In this document: in pieces, positions 17,778-28,200 of the stretch
Layout of the letters: the number at the start of each line of letters is the position of its first letter
How positions within the stretch are numbered: the first letter of the stretch is position 1
Assembly (NCBI RefSeq): GCF_041740695.1
Contig: NZ_JBGSLK010000025.1
Coordinates: forward strand, 1-64,000
Reading direction: 5' to 3'
DNA from: Haliscomenobacter sp041740695
Lineage (GTDB): Bacteria > Bacteroidota > Bacteroidia > Chitinophagales > Saprospiraceae
DNA length: 64,000 nucleotides
The notes under the pieces: model-generated
The model's database searches: none
What the model saw: the letters and a program-made list of their open reading frames with translations, nothing else
Told to the model about the DNA's origin: nothing
Program-made: the position numbers and the translations under genes

Positions 17778-20700
17778 ATGGAGCTAGAATATACACAAAT
17801 AGGCACCGATAGCTATTTTAAAATAGCGGATAGCGATGCACTTCGCCCATTTTTCATGAGCATTGTCAGCGACTCTGACCACTGGATGTTCATCTCCAGT
17901 AATGGTGGACTGAGCGCAGGGCGAAAAAATGCCGATTACGCATTGTTCCCTTATTACACCGACGACAAAATAACCGAGTCAGTCGAAATAACGGGCAGCA
18001 AGTCCATATTTTTGGTGCAGCAAGCCGGAGCCAAACACATCTGGGAACCCTTTTCCTCCCGGTACGAAGGCATACACCGCAGAAGCCAGAATTTGTACAA
18101 GCATGTTTTTGGGAATAAAATCATCTTCGAAGAAATCAATCACGACCTGCAATTGACCTTTCAGGTGGAATGGAATTCCAGTGATCAATTTGGTTTTGTC
18201 CGCAGATCAAGGCTGATCAACAATGGGCCGTCCGAGCTCAGTGTTTCCCTGGTAGACGGCATCCAAAATATACTCCCTTATGGGGTGCCCAGTAGTTTGC
18301 AAAACAGCTCCAGCAACCTGGTAGACGCTTACAAAAGGAGTGAATTGAATCCGGCGACGGGTTTAGGTATCTATGCCTTGAGTGCCATCATAGTGGACAA
18401 AGCTGAACCCAGCGAGGCGCTGAAAGCCAACGTGGTATGGTCGCTAGGCCTTGAAAATCCCACCTATTTGCTTTCATCCCTACAACTCGCTGCTTTCCGA
18501 AAAGGCAAGCCGCTCCAGCAGGAAGAAGATGTAAAGGCGGAAAAAGGGGCCTATTTTCTCCACAAACAAGTAGTGCTGGCTCCCAAATCGGAAAAAGAGT
18601 GGATGATCGTTGCCAATGTGAACCAAAGCCATACAACCGTTGCCCAACTGCTGGACTGGATCAAAAATGAAAAAGGGCTAGTACAACTCGTCAACGAGGA
18701 TGTTGACGCTGGAACCAAACGTTTGAGCGCCCTCAACGCAGCTGCGGATGGGCTGCAAATGAGCGCTGACCATCGCAAGGATACCCGTCACTTTTCCAAT
18801 GTGCTGTTCAACATCATGCGGGGTGGTATTTTTGACGACAATTATCAAATCGAGAAATGGGATTTCAAGCATTATTTGTCCAAGGCCAACAAAACCGTTT
18901 TTGAAACAGCAAAACCGATTCTGGACAAATTGCCCGCTGTTTTTTCCTTTTTTGAGGTAAAACAAATAGCTCAACAAAGCGGGGATGCGCATTTCACGCG
19001 CTTGTGTCTCGAATACCTGCCACTCAAATTCAGTCGTAGACACGGCGACCCCAGCCGCCCCTGGAACTGGTTTTCGATCAATACACGAAGTGAAAAGGAT
19101 GGCTCGAAAATCCTCGACTACCAAGGCAACTGGAGGGACATCTTCCAAAACTGGGAAGCCTTGGCCCACTCCTACCCTGCCTACATCGAAAGTATGGTGT
19201 TCAAGTTTTTGAATGCAACTACTTTCGATGGCTACAACCCTTACCGGGTGACCAAAGACGGGTTCGATTGGGAGACCATCGAGCCGGACAACCCCTGGTC
19301 ATACATCGGCTACTGGGGTGACCACCAGATTATCTACCTGTTGAAGTTTCTGGAATTCATGGAAGACCATGAACCCGGTCAGTTGGAAAGTCTTTTTGAC
19401 CAGGCCAGCTTCGTATATGCCAATGTACCTTACCGAATAAAAACTTACGAAGACACCCTCCAAAACCCCAAAGACACCATCGAGTTTGACCACGAATCAG
19501 ACAAGGAAATCCATGCCCAAAAAGAAAGTCTGGGTGCAGACGGAGCCTTGTTGCGGAACCAACAGGGCGAGATCCATACGGTGACTTTTGTGGAAAAAAT
19601 CCTGGCAACAGTACTGGCCAAATTGTCCAATTTTATTCCCGAAGGCGGCATTTGGATGAACACCCAGCGCCCTGAATGGAACGACGCCAACAACGCCCTG
19701 GTGGGCAACGGTGTTTCGGTCGTGACCCTATGCTACCTACGCCGATTTTTGTATTTTTTCAAAAAAGTATTCGCCGCTTCAGCCGCGAAACAAGCTGGTA
19801 TTTCCACCGAATTGCTTGGTTTTTTGAATGGTGTAGCTCAGGCCTTGAAGCATTCCGAACATTTACTTTCTGGTAAAATCAGCGACCAGGATCGCAAACA
19901 AATACTGGACGGCTTGGGAAAAGCCGGCAGCACATACCGCACGCAGCTTTACAGCCAGCCATTTTCAGGAGCAAAGCACGTGCTTGCGTTGGATGAAATC
20001 AACGCGTTTTTTGATTTGAGCCTCCGCTTTTTGGAGCATACAATTGAAGCCAACAAAAGGCCAGACCACTTGTACCACGCTTATAACTTGATGACTATCG
20101 AGGGCGAAGATGCCGTTTCCATTTCCCATTTGAGCGAAATGTTAGAGGGGCAAGTGGCGGTGTTGAGTTCCAAATATTTATCCGGCCAGGAGGTATTGAC
20201 ACTGTTGGACAGTTTGAAAGGAAGTAAATTGTTCCGACCCGACCAGTACAGTTACCTGCTTTATCCCAACAAAGACCTACCAGGCTTTTTTGTAAAAAAC
20301 AATGTACCCAAAGAAGCCGTCGGACACTCTACCCTGCTCACTCAATTGGTATCCGACGGCAACGTGGACATCATCGAAAAAGACGTCAATGGGCTGTTCC
20401 ATTTCAACAGCAATTTTAAAAACGCCAGCGATCTGACCTCTGCCTTGAATGAACTTTCCAATACGCCTTACGCGTCCCTTGTGGAAAAAGACAAAAAAAG
20501 GGTGCTGCAAATCTTTGAGGACCTGTTCAACCACAAAGCGTTTACCGGACGATCTGGTACTTTTTATGGTTATGAGGGCTTAGGATCTATTTATTGGCAC
20601 ATGGTGTCGAAATTCCAATTGGCCGTGCTGGAATGTTGCCAAAAAGCCGTTGATGAAGAGGAAAACCCTGAACTCATCGGCCAATTATTGGCGCATTATT

Positions 20701-21194
20701 ATGAAATCAGCGAAGGCATTGGTGTCCACAAATCACCATCGTTGTATGGAGCTTTTCCAACCGACCCCTATTCCCATACGCCCGCCGGAAAAGGCGCACA
20801 GCAACCCGGCATGACCGGTCAGGTGAAGGAGGACATTCTGAGCAGGTTCGGTGAGTTGGGCGTTCAGGTGAAAAATGGGCAGTTGCATTTCAATCCCTGT
20901 CTACTCCGAAAAAGCGAGTTTCTGGAGGAAGCCAAAACCTTTGCATACCTGGACGTTCATCAGGAACCCCGGCGATTGCGGATTGAAAAAGGCTCCCTTT
21001 GTTTCACTTATTGCCAGGTGCCCATCATCTATACCCTGGCAGCCGAAAACCAACTGGGCATTACAGATAAAAAACATACCACTACTACGCTGAACGACTT
21101 AACCGTGGATGAAAGCAACAGCCTGAAAATTTTTGAACGGACTGGTGAGATCATTCAAATCAGGGTGCACATCCAAACGTCAACTTTGAAATAG
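17778..21194 (+). CDS. large cytoplasmic glucan phosphorylase-like protein (GH94/GH149/GH161 type)
   Basis: 1138 residues, no signal peptide or membrane segment. An N-terminal beta-super-sandwich (about 1-290; SNGGLSAGRKN, FRRSRLINNGPSELSVSLVDG-like strands) is followed by an (alpha/alpha)6 barrel with LDYQGNWRDIFQNWEAL, IGYWGDHQIIYLLKFLE and RPEWNDANNALVGNG. The last places Asp636 where GH94 phosphorylases keep the catalytic acid of their WND motif. Length and layout fit GH149-type beta-1,3-glucan phosphorylases better than the shorter GH94 enzymes. The expected reaction is reversible phosphorolysis of beta-1,3-glucan oligomers to glucose 1-phosphate, saving ATP. Its place between a GH16 and a GH17 gene supports beta-1,3-linkage specificity. 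Exact family is uncertain without a profile search. Confidence 0.72.
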   Translation: MELEYTQIGTDSYFKIADSDALRPFFMSIVSDSDHWMFISSNGGLSAGRKNADYALFPYYTDDKITESVEITGSKSIFLVQQAGAKHIWEPFSSRYEGIHRRSQNLYKHVFGNKIIFEEINHDLQLTFQVEWNSSDQFGFVRRSRLINNGPSELSVSLVDGIQNILPYGVPSSLQNSSSNLVDAYKRSELNPATGLGIYALSAIIVDKAEPSEALKANVVWSLGLENPTYLLSSLQLAAFRKGKPLQQEEDVKAEKGAYFLHKQVVLAPKSEKEWMIVANVNQSHTTVAQLLDWIKNEKGLVQLVNEDVDAGTKRLSALNAAADGLQMSADHRKDTRHFSNVLFNIMRGGIFDDNYQIEKWDFKHYLSKANKTVFETAKPILDKLPAVFSFFEVKQIAQQSGDAHFTRLCLEYLPLKFSRRHGDPSRPWNWFSINTRSEKDGSKILDYQGNWRDIFQNWEALAHSYPAYIESMVFKFLNATTFDGYNPYRVTKDGFDWETIEPDNPWSYIGYWGDHQIIYLLKFLEFMEDHEPGQLESLFDQASFVYANVPYRIKTYEDTLQNPKDTIEFDHESDKEIHAQKESLGADGALLRNQQGEIHTVTFVEKILATVLAKLSNFIPEGGIWMNTQRPEWNDANNALVGNGVSVVTLCYLRRFLYFFKKVFAASAAKQAGISTELLGFLNGVAQALKHSEHLLSGKISDQDRKQILDGLGKAGSTYRTQLYSQPFSGAKHVLALDEINAFFDLSLRFLEHTIEANKRPDHLYHAYNLMTIEGEDAVSISHLSEMLEGQVAVLSSKYLSGQEVLTLLDSLKGSKLFRPDQYSYLLYPNKDLPGFFVKNNVPKEAVGHSTLLTQLVSDGNVDIIEKDVNGLFHFNSNFKNASDLTSALNELSNTPYASLVEKDKKRVLQIFEDLFNHKAFTGRSGTFYGYEGLGSIYWHMVSKFQLAVLECCQKAVDEEENPELIGQLLAHYYEISEGIGVHKSPSLYGAFPTDPYSHTPAGKGAQQPGMTGQVKEDILSRFGELGVQVKNGQLHFNPCLLRKSEFLEEAKTFAYLDVHQEPRRLRIEKGSLCFTYCQVPIIYTLAAENQLGITDKKHTTTTLNDLTVDESNSLKIFERTGEIIQIRVHIQTSTLK

Positions 21195-21195
21195 G

Positions 21196-22491
21196 ATGAA
21201 AACAAACCTGTGGCAGACGGCAATCTTGTTCATACTGACCTTCACCTTATCCTGCGGGGCAAGAATAGTTCAAAATCAACAATCACGACTACAAAACAGA
21301 GCAGAATTGACGGCAAAAGACATCTTGGGAAACCCCAAATACCTGGCCATTTCTTACGGTGGCTACCGGGAAAACAGCCGCGAATTGCAGCCGAGTATAG
21401 CACAATTGAAAGAGGACATGAACATCCTCTTCGCCATGAACATCAGGGTGCTGCGGACTTACAATACAAAGCTGGCTGAAGCTTCCAACTTGCTGAAGGC
21501 GATTCGTGAATTAAAGCAGGAAGACCCCAATTTCGAGATGTATGTCATGTTGGGGGCCTGGATTGATTGCAAAAACGCCTGGACGAAGAACCCGCCAATA
21601 CACGAAGAGGAAGAGGTCGAGTCCAACGTCGCTGAAATTCAAAGAGCGGTGGATATGGCCAGCCAATACCCCGACATCGTAAAAATCATCGCCGTCGGCA
21701 ACGAGGCGATGGTGAAGTGGGCCACCAGTTATTTTGTCCAGCCCTGGGTGATTTTAAAATACGTGAACCAGTTGCAAGCGCTGAAAAAAGCAGGAAAACT
21801 GCCCGTGGACTTATGGATTACCAGCTCCGACAATTTTGCGTCCTGGGGCGGTGGTGGTGCTGAATACCACGTCGAAGATTTAACAAAATTATTCCAGGCG
21901 GTTGATTATGTGTCAATGCATACCTACCCGATGCACGACACCCACTACAACCCTGTCTTTTGGGGCAATTTCGAGGGCGAAGAAAGGCTCTCTGATACGG
22001 CCAAAATTGACGCGGCCATGACCCGTGCTGTCAACTATGCCATTTCACAATACCAAAGTGTAGCGAAATACATGCAGGGATTGGGCATTCAAAAACCCAT
22101 ACACATCGGCGAAACGGGTTGGGCCAGCGCTTCTAATGAACACTATGGCGTGAATGGTTCCAAAGCGACCGATGAATACAAGGAAGGGCTTTATTACCAG
22201 AAGATGCGAGAATGGACAAATCTGGAGGGCATCGCCTGCTTTTACTTTGAAGCTTTTGATGAAATCTGGAAGGATGCTGCCAATCCCGGAGGATCGGAAA
22301 ACCACTTTGGGTTATTTACCCTTGATGGAAAGGCCAAGTACGCCATCTGGGATTTGGTAGACCAGGGTGTGCTGAAAGGTTTGTCAAGGGACGGGAATCC
22401 AATTGTAAAAACCTACGGTGGAAACAAAGCAACCTTGCTCCAACAGGTGCCGCTTCCTCCGGTAAAAAAAGGAAAGGCTCCAGGCAATTGA
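21196..22491 (+). CDS. GH17 family glycosidase, lipoprotein
   Basis: 431 residues with a lipoprotein signal (ILTFTLSCGA, Cys20). It is a GH17 TIM barrel: acid/base Glu170 in AVGNEAM and nucleophile Glu306 in HIGETGWA, with MHTYPMHD and FEAFDEIWK on further barrel strands. GH17 enzymes are retaining beta-1,3-glucanases or glucosyltransferases. The start follows the phosphorylase stop by one base. It probably trims laminarin oligomers in the periplasm or at the outer membrane. A hairpin follows the stop. Confidence 0.9.
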   Translation: MKTNLWQTAILFILTFTLSCGARIVQNQQSRLQNRAELTAKDILGNPKYLAISYGGYRENSRELQPSIAQLKEDMNILFAMNIRVLRTYNTKLAEASNLLKAIRELKQEDPNFEMYVMLGAWIDCKNAWTKNPPIHEEEEVESNVAEIQRAVDMASQYPDIVKIIAVGNEAMVKWATSYFVQPWVILKYVNQLQALKKAGKLPVDLWITSSDNFASWGGGGAEYHVEDLTKLFQAVDYVSMHTYPMHDTHYNPVFWGNFEGEERLSDTAKIDAAMTRAVNYAISQYQSVAKYMQGLGIQKPIHIGETGWASASNEHYGVNGSKATDEYKEGLYYQKMREWTNLEGIACFYFEAFDEIWKDAANPGGSENHFGLFTLDGKAKYAIWDLVDQGVLKGLSRDGNPIVKTYGGNKATLLQQVPLPPVKKGKAPGN

Positions 22492-22501
22492 TTATTTTTT
22501 A

Positions 22502-22553
22502 GTAAAAGTTTAGCACCTCGCCTTCGGCGATGTGGCAAAACTTTTACATTTTT
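22502..22553 (+). terminator. nested hairpin after the lipoprotein GH17 gene
   Basis: Outer arms GTAAAAGTTT / AAACTTTTAC (22502-22511 and 22538-22547) enclose a tight hairpin TCGCCTTCGGCGA (22518-22530); ATTTTTT follows. It could end or attenuate the first part of the operon before the transporter gene. Confidence 0.6.
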
Positions 22554-22601
22554 TAAAAGATTCATCTTCAACTCTATTGATTCATCAATGACAAACCAAC
22601 A

Positions 22602-24032
22602 ATGAGTAATTCAACTACATCATCGCAAAAAGTTCCTTTTGGGCAAAAGGTTGCCTTCGGTTTGGGCATGCTGGCCAATCAAATGTTCCCAGCTGCCCTG
22701 GGGATATTTATGGTTGTGCTGGTACAGGATTTAGGTTTCCCAGGCTGGATGTGGGGCATCCTGTTTTTTCTTCCCCGGGTATATGACTCCATAACCGACC
22801 CAATCATGGGATTTATCACCGACAATACCCGTTCCGTTTGGGGCAGACGCAGGCATTATGTCTTCATCGGTGCCATCATCATGGGCATTTCTTTTGTGGC
22901 GATGTGGCAGTTGCACCGGGAAAACAGTGTGGAATACAACTTCACCTACTTTCTGCTGTGGTCATTTGTCTTCTACACCGGGCTAACCATTTTTAGTGTG
23001 CCATATGTAGCCATGGGCTATGAAATGAGCGATGATTTTCATGACCGTACCAATATCATGGCTGTAGCACAATGGATCGGACAATGGGCCTGGGTAATTG
23101 CCCCTTGGTTTTGGGTGGTGATGTATGATCCAAGTTGGTTTGAAAATGCGGATACAGCTACCCGGACGCTATCCATTTGGGTAGGCATATTCTGTATGAT
23201 TTTAGCGATGATTCCCGCATTTTTTATCAAGAGTAAATCCACCAAAGATGACAATAGCCTCATTCCATTGAGCTTGAAGAATATTGGAGGTGGTCTCAAA
23301 GAAATTGTGAATGGGTTCAAGGAAGCCTTCAAAATTCGTCCGTTCAGAAAATTGTGTTTTTCTACCTTTCTGATATTTAATGCGTTCAATACGGTTGCTT
23401 CCTTCTCCTTTTTCATCATTGTATATTATTTGTTCAATGGCGATGCAGGAGCAGCAGGTATCTGGCCTACTTTATTCGGGAGCTTGGGGGCTTTGATAAC
23501 TACATTTGCGGTAATTCCCACTGTAGCCTGGATGTCCAAAAAAATGGGTAAGAAAAATGCCTTTATGCTTTCTCAGGCCATTTCCATCATTGGCTATATC
23601 CTGTTTTGGTTCCTTTTTGTACCAGGTAAACCCTATATGTTCATGTTCGCGCTTCCGTTCTTTTCCTTTGGCATCGGCAGCTTGTTCACCCTAATGATGT
23701 CCATGACTGCCGACGTGTGCGATTTGGACGAACTGAATACCGGAAAAAGAAGGGAAGGGATCTTCGGTGCCATTTATTGGTGGATGGTGAAATTTGGTTT
23801 TGCCATTGCTGGATTGCTGAGCGGCACCATCATGACTTTTGTTGGATTCATCCCCAACGCGACTACCCAACCCGAAGGCGCTGTGGAGGGACTGCGGCTG
23901 TTTTTCTCCCTGGTTCCCATTGTCGGGACATTGATTGCCATTTGGATCATGCGCGACTACGACGTGTCCGAAGAACGAGCCATGGAAATCCGTGCAGAAA
24001 TAAACCAGAAAAAAGCCACTGCTTCATCATAA
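22602..24032 (+). CDS. GPH/MelB-type sugar-cation symporter
   Basis: 476 residues, about twelve membrane helices. The glycoside-pentoside-hexuronide family loop DPIMGFITDNTRSVWGRRR after the second helix is conserved, with the aspartates used in cation coupling. It belongs to the inner membrane. In this context it should import glucose or short beta-1,3-glucan oligomers for the cytoplasmic phosphorylase and GH17 encoded on either side. No ABC or PTS genes are nearby. Confidence 0.87.
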   Translation: MSNSTTSSQKVPFGQKVAFGLGMLANQMFPAALGIFMVVLVQDLGFPGWMWGILFFLPRVYDSITDPIMGFITDNTRSVWGRRRHYVFIGAIIMGISFVAMWQLHRENSVEYNFTYFLLWSFVFYTGLTIFSVPYVAMGYEMSDDFHDRTNIMAVAQWIGQWAWVIAPWFWVVMYDPSWFENADTATRTLSIWVGIFCMILAMIPAFFIKSKSTKDDNSLIPLSLKNIGGGLKEIVNGFKEAFKIRPFRKLCFSTFLIFNAFNTVASFSFFIIVYYLFNGDAGAAGIWPTLFGSLGALITTFAVIPTVAWMSKKMGKKNAFMLSQAISIIGYILFWFLFVPGKPYMFMFALPFFSFGIGSLFTLMMSMTADVCDLDELNTGKRREGIFGAIYWWMVKFGFAIAGLLSGTIMTFVGFIPNATTQPEGAVEGLRLFFSLVPIVGTLIAIWIMRDYDVSEERAMEIRAEINQKKATASS

Positions 24033-24082
24033 GGTGAATGCTTCATAAAGGTCGTAGAGCCATTCATGAAATACCAGAATTC

Positions 24083-24120
24083 AGTTGAAACAGCAAGATT
24101 TATTTCAAGCTGTTTCAACT
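24083..24120. terminator. hairpin between symporter and cytoplasmic GH17 genes
   Basis: Perfect 12-base arms AGTTGAAACAGC / GCTGTTTCAACT with a 14-base loop, 30 bases before the next start. The following T-content is weak (CTTGTTTC), so it may be a processing or stabilising hairpin rather than a terminator. Confidence 0.5.
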
Positions 24121-24149
24121 CTTGTTTCACTCCAAAAGCGTAACCAACT

Positions 24150-25034
24150 ATGTCATTCAGATTAGGAAAACATTTAGCCCTCTCAGGCATAGACTATTCT
24201 GGCAAATCACCGGAGCAGCTCCAAATTCTTTTCAAACAAACATTAGAAGCGGGTATGCATGGCCTTTGTTACAGCGCTTACGAAGAGGGGCAACAACCGG
24301 GCGATATCTTGACGATTGAACAAATCCGGCGGCGGATGGCGGTCATTGCTCCTTACACCAAATGGATTCGTTCATTCTCCTGCATCGAGGGCAATGAACT
24401 GGTGCCTCAAGTAGCCCGTGAATTTGGGATCAAAACCTTGGTAGGTGCCTGGTTGGGCAAAGACAAAGATTTGAACGAGCAGGAAATAGCTGGCCTGATC
24501 CAATTGGCCAAAGCAGGCTACGTGGACATTGCCGCCGTTGGCAACGAAGTGCTCTACCGAAAAGACTTCAGCGAAGAGGAATTGCTAGAATACATTCAGC
24601 GGGTAAAAAGCGCGATCCCGGAAACAACTGTCGGCTATGTGGACGCCTATTACGAATTTACCGATTGTCCAAAAATAAGCGAAGCTTGTGATGTGATTCT
24701 GTCCAATTGCTACCCCTTCTGGGAGGGTTGCCAGATCGACTATTCACTGGTCTACATGAAACAGATGTACCAACAGGCTATGCTTGCCGCCAAGGGCAAA
24801 AAAGTAATCATCACGGAGACTGGTTGGCCCAGCCAGGGCAAAAGTTTCGAGGGTGCTGAGCCCTCTATGGAAAATGCCATCAAATACTTCCTCAATACCC
24901 AGCAATGGTCGCGGGAGGAAAACATTGAGATTTTTTATTTCTCCTCCTTTGATGAGTCCTGGAAAGTAGGTGCCGAAGGCGACGTAGGCGCTTACTGGGG
25001 CTTGTGGGACATGCACCAACATCTCAAATTTTGA
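24150..25034 (+). CDS. cytoplasmic GH17 family glycosidase
   Basis: 294 residues and no signal peptide, in contrast to the lipoprotein GH17 at 21196. The catalytic pair is acid/base Glu133 in AVGNEV and nucleophile Glu223 in ITETGWPS; the barrel ends FSSFDESWKVGAEGDVGAYWGLW. It is close to the minimal GH17 domain size. A cytoplasmic member suggests that imported beta-1,3-oligomers are cut or transglycosylated inside the cell, next to the phosphorylase. It is the last gene of the locus. Confidence 0.88.
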   Translation: MSFRLGKHLALSGIDYSGKSPEQLQILFKQTLEAGMHGLCYSAYEEGQQPGDILTIEQIRRRMAVIAPYTKWIRSFSCIEGNELVPQVAREFGIKTLVGAWLGKDKDLNEQEIAGLIQLAKAGYVDIAAVGNEVLYRKDFSEEELLEYIQRVKSAIPETTVGYVDAYYEFTDCPKISEACDVILSNCYPFWEGCQIDYSLVYMKQMYQQAMLAAKGKKVIITETGWPSQGKSFEGAEPSMENAIKYFLNTQQWSREENIEIFYFSSFDESWKVGAEGDVGAYWGLWDMHQHLKF

Positions 25035-25043
25035 TCTTTTTGA

Positions 25044-25130
25044 TCTGGAAAGGTGGTGGAAGTGCCAGCGTTGATTGTGTTGGTGAATGTGGCGTTTTGG
25101 TTACGGAGAAGATATTATTCGGTAGCTTAA
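25044..25130 (+). pseudogene. C-terminal remnant of a second ACR3 arsenite permease
   Basis: Read from 25044, the 28 codons before TAA at 25128-25130 encode VEVPALIVLVNVAFWLRRRY plus a short tail. This nearly equals the C-terminus of the permease at 7059-8126 (VEVPALIALVNVAFWLRKRY). Nucleotide identity is also high. A TGA at 25041 bounds the fragment and no start or upstream homology exists. It begins 10 bases after the GH17 stop. It marks a former acr3 gene truncated when neighbouring DNA was inserted or deleted. Confidence 0.82.
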
Positions 25131-25170
25131 TTTTTTCTACTATAGAGTCTGCATCTTGGTGGAAACAAAA

Positions 25171-25199
25171 ACGGCTTGGAGCATCACACTCCAAGCCGT
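25171..25199. terminator. bidirectional Rho-independent terminator
   Basis: Arms ACGGCTTGGAG (25171-25181) and CTCCAAGCCGT (25189-25199) with a 7-base loop. CCCTTTTTAT follows on the plus strand and TTTTTGTTT on the minus strand. It serves the end of the glucan locus and the end of the repeat-protein gene at 25226. Confidence 0.88.
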
Positions 25200-25225
25200 C
25201 CCTTTTTATAGAATGACCGAACCAA

Positions 25226-28200
25226 TTAGTTCTTGGTCACCATCAATTTCAAGGTATTCAATCCAGAAGTAGACTTTACTTCAACTGTATAGATGCCATT
25301 GGCAAGATTTGCAGTAGGCAGTTCCAAACGATTCATGCCTTGCAGCAATGTTTGTTTCTGAGACAGCATCACTTGACCAGCTACGTTGCGTACGGAAACA
25401 ACTGCATCAATGCGAGCAGTCAAGTTCAATTCCAACGTAGTGTTACCAGCAGTTGGGTTAGGGAACAAACGGAAAGCGTTCAGTTCCTTAATTTCCTCAA
25501 GACTAGTAGTAACACTGATTGCTCTGGTCAACGTAGTAGAACAACCACGAGCGTTGCTTACAACTAGCGTAGCAGTATAACTTCCGATTGTTGGGTAAAC
25601 AAACGTTGGGTTTGCAGTAGAAGAAGTATCCGCAGTAGAAGTAGTAACACCAAAGTCCCAGCTGTACTTCAGACCAGCGCCAGCAGGACCAGTAAAGGTT
25701 GCTTTGTTGGACGGAGATACAAAGGCGAAGGTGGTTGGTTTGCCAGTGAAGTAGTTTACTGGAGAAACGCTGTAATCCGCATTTTGAGGATCAAACTCAG
25801 CCCAGCATCCTGTCCAGTCGCTTGAACCGAAGGCACCACGGAAGTTTACTTTTTGGAAGTAAGTATCTGTGTAGATATCCTGGTTTGCACCTGTCAGCAC
25901 AATAGAACCTGATTTAGGCAAAAAGTTAGGACGTCCTGAAGTTGGGTATGGATCAGTGATGTTCAAATCAGCCAAAGTTGCAATAGTAGCAGTGTTAAGG
26001 CTGTTGAACTTGGTCCGGAGGTTCGGGAAGTTGGTAGCCAAAGAGTCCAATGTGCGCGTAGCATTGGCAACCACAACCCCTTTCAATTGCAGGGTGTCGG
26101 TCAAGAAAGCATTCTGGGTATTGGTGCTTTCCAAACGGAAACCTGTTGGGAAGCCAGAGAAAATCGCATTGTGGATGCTCTGACGAGAAGAACGACGAAT
26201 GTGTGCACCACGACCGAAGAGGCTGTTAACACTTTGAGCAGGGGTACGGCGAGGACCAAATAGCGATACGTTGGCAAATTTAGCCGAAGTCAAGGGTTTG
26301 TTGCTGGTACCAGTACCATCGTTGTCTGATTCAAAACCATTTGAGGTTGAAATGTCAAAGATGTTAGGATCAGACCAACCCAAGAGGTATTGGTTTTTAC
26401 CACTGTAGCCAAAGTCAGTATCAAACATGTCATCTACGGTAGAGAAAGCGATCAAGTTGCGGCCGTTCACAGTACCACCAAACCATTCGAAAGCATCATC
26501 ACCACCGTAGGATGTTTGGATGTTTTCCAAAGTAGTTCCAGTACCTACCCCACCCAAAGTCAATGAGTTCAACTCCTGGTTGGGAACGAAGGCAACGCCT
26601 GCAAACTCAATCCGTACATATTTCAAGCTACCTGAGTTATCAGCAGCATCGGTACCGCCATACTTAACCTGGTTGGCATCACAACCACCTTCAAGGGTAG
26701 CTTCATTGCCTGGTACGTTCAGCGGAGCACGGCCCAAAAGCGCAATACCACCCCAGTCACCAGCACGACGCTGACCAGCAGCTTTGCCGGAAGTAAAGAT
26801 GATTGGTTGCTCAGCAGTACCTTCAGCAATCAACTTGGAACCACGTGTGATAATCAAAGCTGATGGATCACCTTTAACGATGGTACCTGCCTGGATGGTC
26901 AAAGTTGCATTGTTGCGTACATACAAACAGGTAGAACCAGTCAAACGATAAATTTTATCGTTGGTCCAGGTTGTGTTGGTAGTAATGTCACCAGTAATCG
27001 CAACTTCAGAAGTACCAGAAGCAATGGTTACTTGCTTGCTGATGGTCTTGGTACAACCACGATCAGAAGTAATGGTCAACTTAACGGTATAAGTTCCTAG
27101 AGCTGCATACGTTTTAGTTGGAGCAGCTTCTGTTGATTTTGTGAAGTCACCGAAGTCCCACTCAACCTTTGCTCCTGCTGGGAGTGTAACGGTGAAGGCA
27201 ACACGGTTGGTCGTAATTGTGGTGGTAATATCAGCGGGGAACGTAGCAAAATAATCTACACCACGAGAGTAATCTGCATTCTGAGGATCGAATTCTGACC
27301 AACAAGCAGACCAGTCGGTAGTACCAAAGGCACCACGGAAGTTTACTTTTTGGAAGTAAGTATCGGTGTAGATGTCTTGGTTTGCACCAGTCAATACTAC
27401 AGAACCGGTATTAGGCAAAAAGCTAGGACGGCCTGAAGTTGGGTATGGATTGGCGATGTTCAAATCAGCCAAAGTTGCAATGGTAGCAGTGTTAAGACTG
27501 TTGAACTTGGTCCGAATGTTCGGGAAGTTTGTAGCCAAAGAGTCCAATGTACGCGTAGCATTCGCAATCACAACTCCTTTCAATTGCAAAGTATCGCTCA
27601 AGAAAGCATTTTGGGTATTGGTGCTTTCCAAACGGAAACCTGTTGGGAAACCAGAGAAGATCGCGTTGTGGATGCTTTGACGAGATGAACGACGAATGTG
27701 TGCGCCACGGCCGAACAAAGAGTTCACAGATTGTTCTGGAGTACGGCGAGGACCGAACAGAGATACGTTGGCAAATTTAGCTGAAGTCAGCGGTTTATTG
27801 CTTGTGCCAGTTCCATCGTTGTCTGATTCAAAACCGTTTGAGGTGGAAATGTCAAAAATATTAGGATCAGACCAACCCAAGAGGTATTGGTTTTTACCAC
27901 TGTAACCAAAGTCAGTGTCGAACATGTCATCTACAGTAGAGAAGGCAATCAGGTTGCGGCCGTTTACAGAACCACCAAACCATTCGAAAGCGTCATCACC
28001 ACCGTAAGAAGTCTGTACGTTTTCGATAGTAGTTCCAGTACCTACCCCAGCCAAAGTCAAAGAGTTCAACTCCTGGTTGGGAACGAAGGCTACACCTGCA
28101 AACTCAATCCGTACATATTTCAAGCTACCAGAGTTATCAGCAGCATCAGTGCCACCATATTTAACTTGGTTGGCATCACAACCACCTTCCAGAGTAGCTT

